From assembly GCA_021793035.1 (NCBI GenBank), contig JAJYTM010000020.1:1-10404 (forward strand): 10,404 nucleotides of DNA. The letters are read 5' to 3'. The notes beneath the pieces are model-generated. The model did not search any database and was not told where the DNA came from. It saw only the letters and a program-made list of their open reading frames with translations. The position numbers were made by a program, and so were the translations under genes. The DNA comes from Microcaldota archaeon. GTDB lineage: Archaea; Micrarchaeota; Micrarchaeia; Micrarchaeales; Micrarchaeaceae. Shown here in pieces: positions 1 to 5,872 of the stretch (position 1 is the first letter of the stretch; each line of letters begins with the position of its first letter).

Positions 1-372
1 GAGAGCTTCATATATCCTGCTACGGGCTTCCTGAACACAACCGCCTTGTACTCAAACTACTCCAATGGCACGTGCAGGCTCTACGTCAGCTTAGCGAATG
101 CATCGAGCGGCGTGAGCAGGATAATAGGGCTCGCACCATTGGCAATAGACGTGCCGTACAATGATTCGCTGCCGGGCGTGGTAAATATGGTAGACAGCTA
201 CGGCTATTCAAATGTAATTGCAAACGCGCACCTGCATAGCTCGCTCGATGTCGCAGGCAAGAACATGAGCGAGGTATGGCTCGTATCGTATGACGCACCG
301 CTGCACAACAGCACTTACGTCGTTGTGCTGAACACATCAGGGGATATAATTTATAGCGGCACCAAAGTGTAG
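1..372 (+). CDS. Secreted or surface protein, C-terminal part (5' end outside window)
   Basis: The frame is open from the first base and ends at TAG 370-372, leaving 123 residues of a longer protein. I do not recognise a family. The visible part is rich in Ser, Asn, Tyr and Val and poor in charged residues. It has eight N-x-S/T sequons (NTT, NYS, NGT, NAS, NDS, NMS, NST, NTS), a density typical of archaeal exported, N-glycosylated proteins. There is one Cys, and no membrane segment shows in this part. It ends in short beta-prone stretches and stops with Thr-Lys-Val, as does the secreted protein at 8781-9392. That may be chance or a shared surface-protein style. An internal TTG at 46 could be read as a start, but the upstream frame is open and codes the same kind of sequence, so a truncated gene is more likely. 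Surface location is inferred from composition only. Confidence 0.7.
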   Translation, partial: ESFIYPATGFLNTTALYSNYSNGTCRLYVSLANASSGVSRIIGLAPLAIDVPYNDSLPGVVNMVDSYGYSNVIANAHLHSSLDVAGKNMSEVWLVSYDAPLHNSTYVVVLNTSGDIIYSGTKV

Positions 373-420
373 TGTACTCAGGTATATGCCCGTTTATGAA
401 GATACACTATGACCTGATAC
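371..420 (+). other. Imperfect hairpin just after the stop codon
   Basis: TCAGGT (378-383) can pair with ACCTGA (412-417), and the stem continues as GTA (374-376) with TAC (418-420) if C377 is bulged. AGTGTA (371-376) could instead pair with TACACT (403-408), so two mutually exclusive folds are possible. It lies between the surface-protein gene and the ftsZ promoter. It may mark a 3' end or an operator; no T-tract follows directly. Confidence 0.3.
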
Positions 421-447
421 TGCATTTACTCGGTCCGTGTGCATAAT

Positions 448-474
448 ACTTAAAAAGCTTTCTTTAAAAATATA
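448..474 (+). promoter_or_regulatory. Probable ftsZ promoter (archaeal TATA region)
   Basis: Two AT-rich TATA-like elements lie ahead of the first ftsZ: ACTTAAAAAG (448-457) and CTTTAAAAATATA (462-474). With the usual archaeal spacing of about 25 bp from TATA centre to transcription start, the first would give a short leader containing the GGCGA element at 479-483. The second would place transcription at about the ATG at 489, giving a leaderless message. The ribosome binding site favours the first. Confidence 0.5.
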
Positions 475-488
475 CATAGGCGATTGGT

Positions 489-1562
489 ATGGACGACCTA
501 GTAAATAGTGTATTCGGAGGGCAGGGTGGAGTTGCGAAAAGCACAGCGGACAGCAATGAGGATTTCGGATCGGCGCAGATAAAGATTGTGACTGCAGGTT
601 TTGGAGGTGCAGGCGACAATATAATAAACAGGCTGCTGAAGGTTGGAGTCAAGGGTACGGAATTCGTTGCAGTAAATACTGACGCTCAGCATTTCAAGAT
701 TATAGACGACAGGATAAAGAAGGTGCTCATAGGCAAGAGCATAACCAGGGGGCTTGGAGCCGGAGGCGACCCGCTCGTAGGAAAGAAGGCCGCTGAAGTT
801 GACAGGCAGCTGCTCGAAGATGTTTTCTCGGGTGCGCAACTGGTGTTCCTGTGCGCTGGCATGGGAGGAGGAACAGGAACGGGATCCATATCGGTCGCTG
901 CGCAGATAGCTAAGGAGCAGGGAGCCATAGTGATATCCATGGTAACATACCCATTCGACCTCGAGAGGGTAAGGAAGGTCAAGGCCGAGGAGGGGATACA
1001 GGAGCTGAGGAAATTCAGCGACAGCGTCATAATAATAGACAACAACAGGCTAACCAAGCTGGTGCCCAACCTGCCTATGACAGAGGCATTCGCCCTGGCG
1101 GATGAGGTGCTTGCGAAGGCCATAGGAGGACTAGTATGGACTATAACGCAGCCGAGCATGATAAACATAGACTTTGCCGATGTGAGGAGCATCATGGTGA
1201 ACAACGGAGTCGGATTCATAGCGGTAGGAACAGGAAAGGGCAACGACAAGGTGAACATAGCTGCGGAGCAGGTGCTCAAGAACAAGCTGCTCGACGTTGA
1301 CTATGAGAACGCCACTGGCGCATTGATACACATATCCGGCGACAGCTCGCTCACGATAGGCGATGCGATAAAGGCCGGCGAGATAATAACCGAACGCATG
1401 GACCCGAAGGCTAACATAAAGTGGGGCGCTAGGCTCATACCAGGGTACAACGACATGATAGAGATAGTGGCAATAATAACAGGAGTGAAGAGCGCAAGCG
1501 TCATAGGCAAGCTCGAAGAGAGGAGGGTGCAGAGCTCCACAGACCTCGAGTCTATCGGCTGA
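489..1562 (+). CDS. ftsZ: Cell division GTPase FtsZ (copy A, canonical)
   Basis: FtsZ is a tubulin-like GTPase that polymerises at midcell into the division ring. This 357-residue copy has every core element. A glycine-rich first loop (GGAGDN) follows a short acidic leader of about 30 residues. The tubulin signature GGGTGTG has its Thr at 131. The T7 synergy loop NIDFAD has N226, D228 and D231, which complete the GTPase site of the neighbouring subunit. The C-terminal domain ends near ITGVKS, and only about 20 residues follow, so the linker and tail are very short. ATG 489 is preceded by GGCGA at 479-483 with 5 nt spacing. The stretch NNRL-VPNLPM with TITQPSMIN resembles, from memory, archaeal FtsZ2 more than FtsZ1; a tree is needed to settle the subfamily. 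The stop abuts copy B, so the two are very probably co-transcribed. Confidence 0.96.
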   Translation: MDDLVNSVFGGQGGVAKSTADSNEDFGSAQIKIVTAGFGGAGDNIINRLLKVGVKGTEFVAVNTDAQHFKIIDDRIKKVLIGKSITRGLGAGGDPLVGKKAAEVDRQLLEDVFSGAQLVFLCAGMGGGTGTGSISVAAQIAKEQGAIVISMVTYPFDLERVRKVKAEEGIQELRKFSDSVIIIDNNRLTKLVPNLPMTEAFALADEVLAKAIGGLVWTITQPSMINIDFADVRSIMVNNGVGFIAVGTGKGNDKVNIAAEQVLKNKLLDVDYENATGALIHISGDSSLTIGDAIKAGEIITERMDPKANIKWGARLIPGYNDMIEIVAIITGVKSASVIGKLEERRVQSSTDLESIG

Positions 1563-1564
1563 AT

Positions 1565-1569
1565 GGTGA
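1565..1569 (+). promoter_or_regulatory. Ribosome binding site deciding the FtsZ-B start
   Basis: GGTGA at 1565-1569 sits 5 nt before ATG 1575. This matches the GGTGA-N4/5-start pattern of rpo7 (7170-7174), spt4 (7761-7765) and sepF. The earlier in-frame ATG at 1563 has no such element, and its own codons contain this site. Translation from 1575 is therefore preferred. Confidence 0.6.
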
Positions 1570-1574
1570 GAGAG

Positions 1575-2585
1575 ATGGATATAGATTATGAAGAATTCAG
1601 TTCGAAATTCGCCGTAGTAGGATGCGGCGGGGAAGGCTCTAACCAGGTGAACAGGCTCTTCAACAGCGGCATAAAGAGCGCAGAAACGATAGCAATAAAC
1701 ACGGACGCGAAGCACCTCGGGATAACCAATGCGCACAAGAGGCTCCTTATAGGCAAGGACATAACTAGGGGATTGGGGTCAGGAGGCTATGTAGAACTCG
1801 CGGCGAAAGCCGCAGAGGCCAGCCTGTCAGACATACAGAACGCCATATCAGGCTATGACCTCGTATTCCTGTGCGCTGGCATGGGAGGAGGCACAGGAGG
1901 CGGAGTAGCGCCAATAGTGGCAAGGACCGCAAGGGAGATGGGAGCTGTGGTTGTCGCATTCGTGACATACCCGTTTGCATTGGAGAGGAACAGAAAGGAG
2001 AAGGCGGACTGGTCGCTTATGCAGCTCAACAAGAACACGGACACTACGATAATAGTCGAGAACGACAGGCTTCTTAGCTATGCGCCGAACCTGCCCATGG
2101 AAAAGGCATTCGAGATAATAGACAACATAACAGCCAACGCAGTGAAGGGCATAACCGACACCATAAAGTTCCCGAGCCTGATAAACCTCGATTTTGCGGA
2201 CCTGAGAACGGTAATGAGGGATTCTGGAGCTGCAGTGATAAACCTGGGCAGCGGATCCGGACCGGACAGGGTCGAGCACGCAATAAAGTCCACGCTTACG
2301 CATCCTCTGATGAGCTACGACATAGCAGGCGCAAAGAGCGCGCTGATACACGTGACTGGAGGGGCCACATTGTCGATAGACGAAGCGACAAGGATAGGCG
2401 AGGGCGTGACCGAAGGGCTAGACGCGAAGGCCAACGTTATTTTCGGCGCGAGGCTGCTGCCTGAGCTGAAGGACCAGATAAACGTCATGTCCATAGTCAC
2501 AGGTGTCAAGCCGATGCTCGGATCCAAGATAGAAGTGGCGAAGGGCGCAACAGCCTTTGACTTCGGCCTCGACAGCGTATACTGA
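1575..2585 (+). CDS. ftsZ: FtsZ paralogue (copy B) with altered GTP-binding loops
   Basis: Second tubulin-like FtsZ, 336 residues from ATG 1575 (340 from ATG 1563, which directly follows the stop of copy A). The fold is intact: NTDAKHL, ITRGLG, AGMGGGTG, NDRL and APNLPM, then the T7 loop NLDFAD with N204, D206 and D209 kept, and a C-terminal domain ending near VTGVKP. Two nucleotide-loop positions are unusual. The first glycine loop reads GGEGSN, with Glu20 where copy A has Ala. The signature loop reads GGGTGGG, with Gly109 replacing the usual Thr. The tail is about 23 residues and ends FGLDSVY, which may be a SepF-binding peptide. Nucleotide identity with copy A is locally high (26 identical bases around FLCAGMGGG), consistent with tandem duplication. 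GTP binding probably remains, but hydrolysis could be slowed; this is inference. A T-rich tract follows the stop. Confidence 0.95.
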   Translation: MDIDYEEFSSKFAVVGCGGEGSNQVNRLFNSGIKSAETIAINTDAKHLGITNAHKRLLIGKDITRGLGSGGYVELAAKAAEASLSDIQNAISGYDLVFLCAGMGGGTGGGVAPIVARTAREMGAVVVAFVTYPFALERNRKEKADWSLMQLNKNTDTTIIVENDRLLSYAPNLPMEKAFEIIDNITANAVKGITDTIKFPSLINLDFADLRTVMRDSGAAVINLGSGSGPDRVEHAIKSTLTHPLMSYDIAGAKSALIHVTGGATLSIDEATRIGEGVTEGLDAKANVIFGARLLPELKDQINVMSIVTGVKPMLGSKIEVAKGATAFDFGLDSVY

Positions 2586-2590
2586 GCAAA

Positions 2591-2616
2591 TTCTTTTCCT
2601 TTTTCTTTTTGTATTT
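2591..2616 (+). terminator. T-rich terminator after the ftsZ pair
   Basis: Six nucleotides after the FtsZ-B stop, a pyrimidine run with blocks of four to five T (2591-2610, then GTATTT) matches the oligo-T termination signals of archaeal RNA polymerase. It separates the ftsZ pair from the aIF5A promoter. Confidence 0.6.
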
Positions 2617-2709
2617 ATCTGAAACGCATGCAGCGTGCAGCAGCCATGCATGAAGCCTGAGCAGCGCATGTGCACGGCTTTGCGCGCTTTACGAGTGCGC
2701 GGATATCAC

Positions 2710-2725
2710 AAAGTATATATACTTT
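2710..2725 (+). promoter_or_regulatory. aIF5A promoter, perfectly palindromic TATA element
   Basis: AAAGTATATATACTTT at 2710-2725 is a perfect 16-bp palindrome with a strong TATA core centred near 2717. A start site about 25 bp downstream (near 2743) would give a leader of some 23 nt before ATG 2766, containing the GGTCA element at 2757-2761. It probably drives the whole aIF5A-to-TrmJ run. Confidence 0.6.
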
Positions 2726-2765
2726 AACTAACAAATTTCTCTGTCTATTTGCTAATGGTCATTAT

Positions 2766-3167
2766 ATGGAGGAAGGAGTAGGCTTCGCTTCGATGAAGGA
2801 GATAAAGGTAGGAAGGTACATCATAATAGATGGAATACCGTGCAAGGTGGTCAGCATAGACGTGAGCTCGCCAGGCAAGCACGGATCGGCAAAGATGCGC
2901 GTCACGGCCATAGGCATATTCGACGGCCAGAAGAAGACGCTGCTGAAGCCGAGCGACGGAGAGGCCGAGGTGCCTGTAATTGCCAAGAAGAAGGCGCAGA
3001 TCGTGTCAATAGAAGGCAACAACGCGCAGGTGATGGACCTTGAGACTTATCAGGTCGATACGCTGCCAGTACCGGAGGAGATGCAGGGCAAGCTCAAGGC
3101 AGGAGAAGAAGTGGAGCTTATAGAGGCGATGGGCAGGCATGCGCTCTCGAGGGTAATAAACCAATAG
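2766..3167 (+). CDS. eif5A: Translation initiation/elongation factor aIF5A
   Basis: aIF5A binds the ribosomal E site and helps peptide-bond formation at difficult sequences; its activity needs a hypusine-type modification of one lysine. The modification loop PGKHGSAK is present with the target K38. Upstream is an SH3-like N-terminal domain (VGRYIIIDG, KVVSIDV), and downstream an OB-fold C-terminal domain ending ELIEAMGRHALSRVINQ. From ATG 2766 the product is 133 residues, the normal archaeal length. An upstream in-frame ATG at 2670 would add 32 residues unlike the family and would start transcription-proximal to the TATA element, so it is rejected. GGTCA at 2757-2761, 4 nt before ATG 2766, supports this start. 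A later ATG at 2793 would remove conserved N-terminal sequence. It heads a run of co-directional genes, with eS24 only 8 nt downstream. Confidence 0.95.
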   Translation: MEEGVGFASMKEIKVGRYIIIDGIPCKVVSIDVSSPGKHGSAKMRVTAIGIFDGQKKTLLKPSDGEAEVPVIAKKKAQIVSIEGNNAQVMDLETYQVDTLPVPEEMQGKLKAGEEVELIEAMGRHALSRVINQ

Positions 3168-3175
3168 ATGATAAC

Positions 3176-3493
3176 ATGGAGATAAAAGTCATTGAAGAAG
3201 TGGACAACAAGCTGCTTGGAAGGAAGGAGATAAAATTCCTTGTTACTTACGAGGACAGGACAGTATCGATAGACGAGGCAAAGACGGAGATATGCAAGAA
3301 GCTGGGCCTTAAGCCTGAGAACACAATCATCAACCGGATAGACCAGAGGTTCGGCCTCAGGCAGAGCGAGATAAGGGCCTATTCGTACCGGGACAAGGAG
3401 GCGAAGGACAGGTATGAGAGGAAGTACCTGACTAAGAGGCTTGAGAAGAAGGGCAATGCGAAGGAAGCCGAAGCGCAGAAGGAGGCGCAGTGA
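3176..3493 (+). CDS. rps24e: Small-subunit ribosomal protein eS24 (S24e)
   Basis: A 30S subunit protein found only in archaea and eukaryotes. The 105-residue product shows the family pattern: GRKEIKFLVTYEDRTVS near the N terminus, a helix KTEICKKLGL, then IINRIDQRFGLRQSEIRAYSYRD, and a basic helix RYERKYLTKR. It ends in a charged, Ala/Glu/Gln-rich tail (AKEAEAQKEAQ) beyond the usual core. ATG 3176 has a weak GATGA element at 3167-3171, overlapping the aIF5A stop region, so translation may be coupled to aIF5A. eS31 follows after 46 nt. The eS24-eS31 order is the classical archaeal one; the neighbours normally found upstream (Spt4, Rpo7, PIN) are 3 kb away in this window. Confidence 0.93.
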   Translation: MEIKVIEEVDNKLLGRKEIKFLVTYEDRTVSIDEAKTEICKKLGLKPENTIINRIDQRFGLRQSEIRAYSYRDKEAKDRYERKYLTKRLEKKGNAKEAEAQKEAQ

Positions 3494-3539
3494 TATGCTA
3501 TAGTGGCTTTATGCTTAATCGTTATGACAAGTTGATCGT

Positions 3540-3773
3540 ATGGCAGAAGAGAAATCGGCTAAGAAGGATATAAGGCCATATGTGCCTCCGAAGGAGTGCC
3601 CGAAGTGCGGCTCGCGCATGGCAAACCATGCGGATAGGTACACGTGCGGCAAGTGCAGTTATACTGAGTTCAAGAGCCAGGCGAAGGAGGCTCAAACCGA
3701 GCAGAAGGCGCAGGATGCTAAGAAGCCGCAGAAACCAAAGCAGGGAAAGAAGGACAGCGGAGCTGCGGTGTGA
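3540..3773 (+). CDS. rps27ae: Small-subunit ribosomal protein eS31 (S27ae), extended C terminus
   Basis: A zinc-ribbon 30S protein, the archaeal counterpart of the ribosomal part of the eukaryotic ubiquitin-S27a fusion. Four zinc ligands are visible as CPKC (C20, C23) and CGKC (C36, C39), with the family segment MANHADRYTCGKC between and SYTEF after. The core ends near residue 44. The last 33 or so residues are a low-complexity Lys/Gln/Ala tail absent from many archaeal homologues, which makes the protein 77 residues long. A similar Ala/Glu/Gln-rich tail ends eS24 just upstream. GTTGA at 3531-3535 lies 4 nt before ATG 3540. The last codons, GTG TGA, carry the GGTGT ribosome binding site of the protease gene that starts 3 nt later. 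Confidence 0.92.
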   Translation: MAEEKSAKKDIRPYVPPKECPKCGSRMANHADRYTCGKCSYTEFKSQAKEAQTEQKAQDAKKPQKPKQGKKDSGAAV

Positions 3774-3776
3774 TAA

Positions 3777-4664
3777 GTGACTGCAAAGAAGCGCAGCACT
3801 AAAAGCCACAGAATTAACAAAGGCAGGACAAAGCGTGCCGCATCCCAGAATGCCAAGGCGGCGCGCAGTGAATCCGCATCGTTGGACAGGCCGGCGCCTG
3901 CTGCGCTAAGGTACTTTTTCTACATCGGATTGATAGTGCTCGTAGTGCTGACGCTGTTCGTCATACCGGGCATGCTGGACGCAAAATTCCAGCATTACCA
4001 GAGCGTATACCCGCAGCTCGGCAACGTTTCGGTGAACAGCCTGGCGGGCTTCTGCAACTCCTATTATTCCAAGAATGAGTCGCCGATAGGCAGCTCTGCC
4101 ATGGGGCTCTGCGGCGCATATTCAAGCGCGCTGGCGAATTCCTCTATCACCCTGTCGCTGATATTCCCGTTCATAGTGTTCGCATACCTGATGCTCAGGG
4201 GAAAGGGGCTCAAGAGGATAATATCAGAGCTGGGCCTATCCAGGAGGGAGCTCACATACAGGTATGTGGCGCTTGGAATATTCCTTTTCCTGCTGTTCTT
4301 CGGCCTTGAGTTCTTCATCGGTGCGATAGAGGTGCTCACCCACACATACATAAGCTCAAATGTTACAGAATACCTATCCAACCTGCCGCTTTATTTCTAC
4401 ATATTCGTGTTCCTAGTTGCACCGATAGACGAAGAGATACTTTTCAGGGGGTTCATGGTGCCGAGGTTCGGCATAGTGCTCAGCGCGCTGGTGTTCGGCG
4501 CGTTGCATTACATAAGCTATTTCTCATACATAGAGCTTATAGCTGCGTTCGCATTCGGCCTTGCGGCAGGCTATGTCTTCAAGAGGACCAATTCATTGTA
4601 TCCATCGATCATAGGGCATATGCTCTTTGACTTCTCCACTGTGTTCTTGCTGTTCTTCATATAG
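3777..4664 (+). CDS. CPBP-family intramembrane metalloprotease (CAAX protease / Rce1-like)
   Basis: This polytopic membrane protein of 295 residues has the three motifs of the CPBP (Abi, Rce1-like) glutamic intramembrane proteases: EEILFR (E219, E220, R224), FGALH (H244) and HMLFD (H281, D285; Asp instead of the more common Asn). Family members cleave prenylated or membrane substrates, and this one's substrate is unknown. A strongly basic 40-residue cytoplasmic N terminus precedes the first membrane segment (about 45-66). The next loop, predicted external, has a cysteine pair (C93, C112) and sequons at N83, N100 and N121; further hydrophobic segments follow. The start is GTG 3777, with GGTGT at 3767-3771 provided by the end of eS31. 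It is 3 nt from eS31 and 10 nt from the methyltransferase gene, so it is very likely co-transcribed with translation genes. Confidence 0.88.
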   Translation: MTAKKRSTKSHRINKGRTKRAASQNAKAARSESASLDRPAPAALRYFFYIGLIVLVVLTLFVIPGMLDAKFQHYQSVYPQLGNVSVNSLAGFCNSYYSKNESPIGSSAMGLCGAYSSALANSSITLSLIFPFIVFAYLMLRGKGLKRIISELGLSRRELTYRYVALGIFLFLLFFGLEFFIGAIEVLTHTYISSNVTEYLSNLPLYFYIFVFLVAPIDEEILFRGFMVPRFGIVLSALVFGALHYISYFSYIELIAAFAFGLAAGYVFKRTNSLYPSIIGHMLFDFSTVFLLFFI

Positions 4665-4674
4665 GGATGGTTGA

Positions 4675-5400
4675 TTGAAAGATAGGGGGATAAGGATAGT
4701 AGCCGTGGAGCCGCTCTACCAGATAAACCTGGGCTACATAGCCAGGATAGCAAAGAATTTCGGCATCAGCGACATAGCGCTCGTCAACCCCCGGTGCAAA
4801 GTTCTCGGCAAGAACGCACTCAAGTATTCCAAGCATGGCGCCGACCTGCTGCACAAAGCAAGGGTATTCAAAAGCCTTGAGGGCGCCATAGGCAACAGGT
4901 TTGCCATAGGCACCACGGCAGTATGGCACAAGACCGACAAGTCGTTCTACAATATCTACCCCCTCGACAAAGCGGCAATGATGCTTCAGAAAAACAACAT
5001 CAGGGATTTCTGCATATTGATAGGTAGGGAGTCTACCGGCTTGAGCAAGGAAGAGCTGCAGAGATGCAACATGTCAGTAATCATACAGACGCCTGCGGAT
5101 TACAGCACGCTCAACATATCGCATGCGCTGTCTATAATACTGTATGGGCTCACAGGATGGCTTGTCAATAGACGCATCGGTAACATATATGCGGGAAGCA
5201 AGGAGATCGAAGCTTTGGAGAAGCTGTTCGGCAATCTGGTGCGCAGGCACAGCAACATACGCGACCGTGAGGGTGTGCAAAGGGCATTCAGGAATGTGCT
5301 GCTGAGGGCCAACCCAACCAGCAAGGAAGCGAAAGCCATAGCGATAGCCCTATCAGACAGGCATGAAACAGGGAATAGAAGGAGAAGGAGCCGGGCTTAG
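4675..5400 (+). CDS. trmJ: TrmJ-like SPOUT tRNA 2'-O-methyltransferase
   Basis: Probable S-adenosylmethionine-dependent RNA 2'-O-methyltransferase of the SPOUT (TrmH/TrmJ) class; archaeal TrmJ methylates tRNA at position 32. The N-terminal motif 1 region VAVEPLYQINLGYIAR contains the conserved Asn and Arg. Motif 2 is LIGRESTGLS (R118, E119). Motif 3, PADYSTLNISHALSIILY, holds N147, S149 and H150 and forms the knotted cofactor site. The C-terminal 80 residues are a basic helical tail ending in RRRRSRA, probably RNA-contacting. The start is TTG 4675, with GGATG at 4665-4669 ahead of it, 10 nt after the protease stop. It converges with sepF, with only 4 nt between the two stop codons. The family is clear; the exact target nucleotide is inferred. 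Confidence 0.9.
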   Translation: MKDRGIRIVAVEPLYQINLGYIARIAKNFGISDIALVNPRCKVLGKNALKYSKHGADLLHKARVFKSLEGAIGNRFAIGTTAVWHKTDKSFYNIYPLDKAAMMLQKNNIRDFCILIGRESTGLSKEELQRCNMSVIIQTPADYSTLNISHALSIILYGLTGWLVNRRIGNIYAGSKEIEALEKLFGNLVRRHSNIRDREGVQRAFRNVLLRANPTSKEAKAIAIALSDRHETGNRRRRSRA

Positions 5401-5404
5401 AGTC

Positions 5405-5788
5405 TTATCTCCCAGCCTGGTTTGAGCTTTTCTTACTCTTTATTATCTTGACCTTTGCAGGCGAGAGTATTATCTTGTCCTCATCTATCTTCGCTATGTC
5501 CCCATTTATCTTATTAATGTACTCTCTTATCGTATCGACTAGGCCCTTGAGCGTATTAGGCCTCTTGGCGAGTTCGGATACATTAAGCAGTATTATATTC
5601 TTCTTCTGCAGTTCGTTCTCTATGGTCTGTATGTCGGATTCCTGCTGCAGAGTCAACGGCTTGATGTAGAAGTCAGCCGGCTCATTCATGACGTCGACGT
5701 TCTCCATCTCGGCGGAGTTCATGTAGTCCTCTATGTTCAAGTCGTTTGTTGTGCCTAGCGCTTTGCCCAATTTATCAAAAATTCCCAT
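5405..5788 (-). CDS. sepF: SepF-like membrane anchor of the FtsZ ring
   Basis: SepF is the main membrane tether for FtsZ in archaea that divide with FtsZ. The 127-residue protein begins with an amphipathic helix (MGIFDKLGKALG), the expected membrane-targeting sequence. An acidic linker follows (about residues 15-40), then the SepF core from YIKPLTL through IIDIQ-type elements: DIQTIENELQKKNIILLNVS, PNTLKGLVDTIREYI, GDIAKIDEDKIILSP. A Lys/Ser-rich tail ends it. ATG 5788 is chosen because GGTGA at 5798-5794 is 5 nt upstream. An in-frame GTG at 5797 lies inside that site and would spoil the N-terminal helix. It is transcribed opposite to both ftsZ genes, 2.8 kb away, and divergent from the DUF488 gene. 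Its 3' end nearly touches the TrmJ gene. Confidence 0.88.
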   Translation of the reverse strand: MGIFDKLGKALGTTNDLNIEDYMNSAEMENVDVMNEPADFYIKPLTLQQESDIQTIENELQKKNIILLNVSELAKRPNTLKGLVDTIREYINKINGDIAKIDEDKIILSPAKVKIIKSKKSSNQAGR

Positions 5789-5793
5789 TATAT

Positions 5794-5798
5794 TCACC
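5794..5798 (-). promoter_or_regulatory. Ribosome binding site of sepF
   Basis: On the minus strand, GGTGA (5798-5794) lies 5 nt before ATG 5788. A second identical AGGTGA occurs 14 nt further upstream (5813-5808). The proximal copy fits the spacing used by other genes here and fixes the sepF start. Confidence 0.65.
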
Positions 5799-5827
5799 TT
5801 ACAGGGGTCACCTATATCCTAATTCAT

Positions 5828-5848
5828 GTTATCTTTTTTAATACTTTC
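5828..5848 (-). promoter_or_regulatory. Probable sepF promoter
   Basis: Read on the minus strand, AAGTATTAAAAAAGAT (about 5846-5831) is a TATA-like element. A start about 25 bp downstream would fall near 5812 and give a leader of about 25 nt with the GGTGA site. Confidence 0.45.
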
Positions 5849-5872
5849 TATTTTTTCCATATTTGCAGTCGT

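Noticed and set aside
1563..1574. ATG 1563 as the start of FtsZ-B
   Set aside because: It directly follows the FtsZ-A stop and has no upstream GGTGA-like site, while ATG 1575 has GGTGA at 5 nt. It remains a possible alternative start by reinitiation.
2618..2700. Possible box C/D small RNA or tRNA in the spacer
   Set aside because: CTGA D-box-like strings occur but no RTGATGA C box at proper distance, and no cloverleaf can be drawn.
2670..2765. N-terminal extension of aIF5A from ATG 2670
   Set aside because: It would span the TATA element, add 32 residues unlike the family, and has no ribosome binding site, whereas ATG 2766 has GGTCA 4 nt upstream.
4667..4678. Mini-frame ATG GTT GAT TGA just before trmJ
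   Set aside because: Only three codons, and it overlaps the ribosome binding site; most likely chance.
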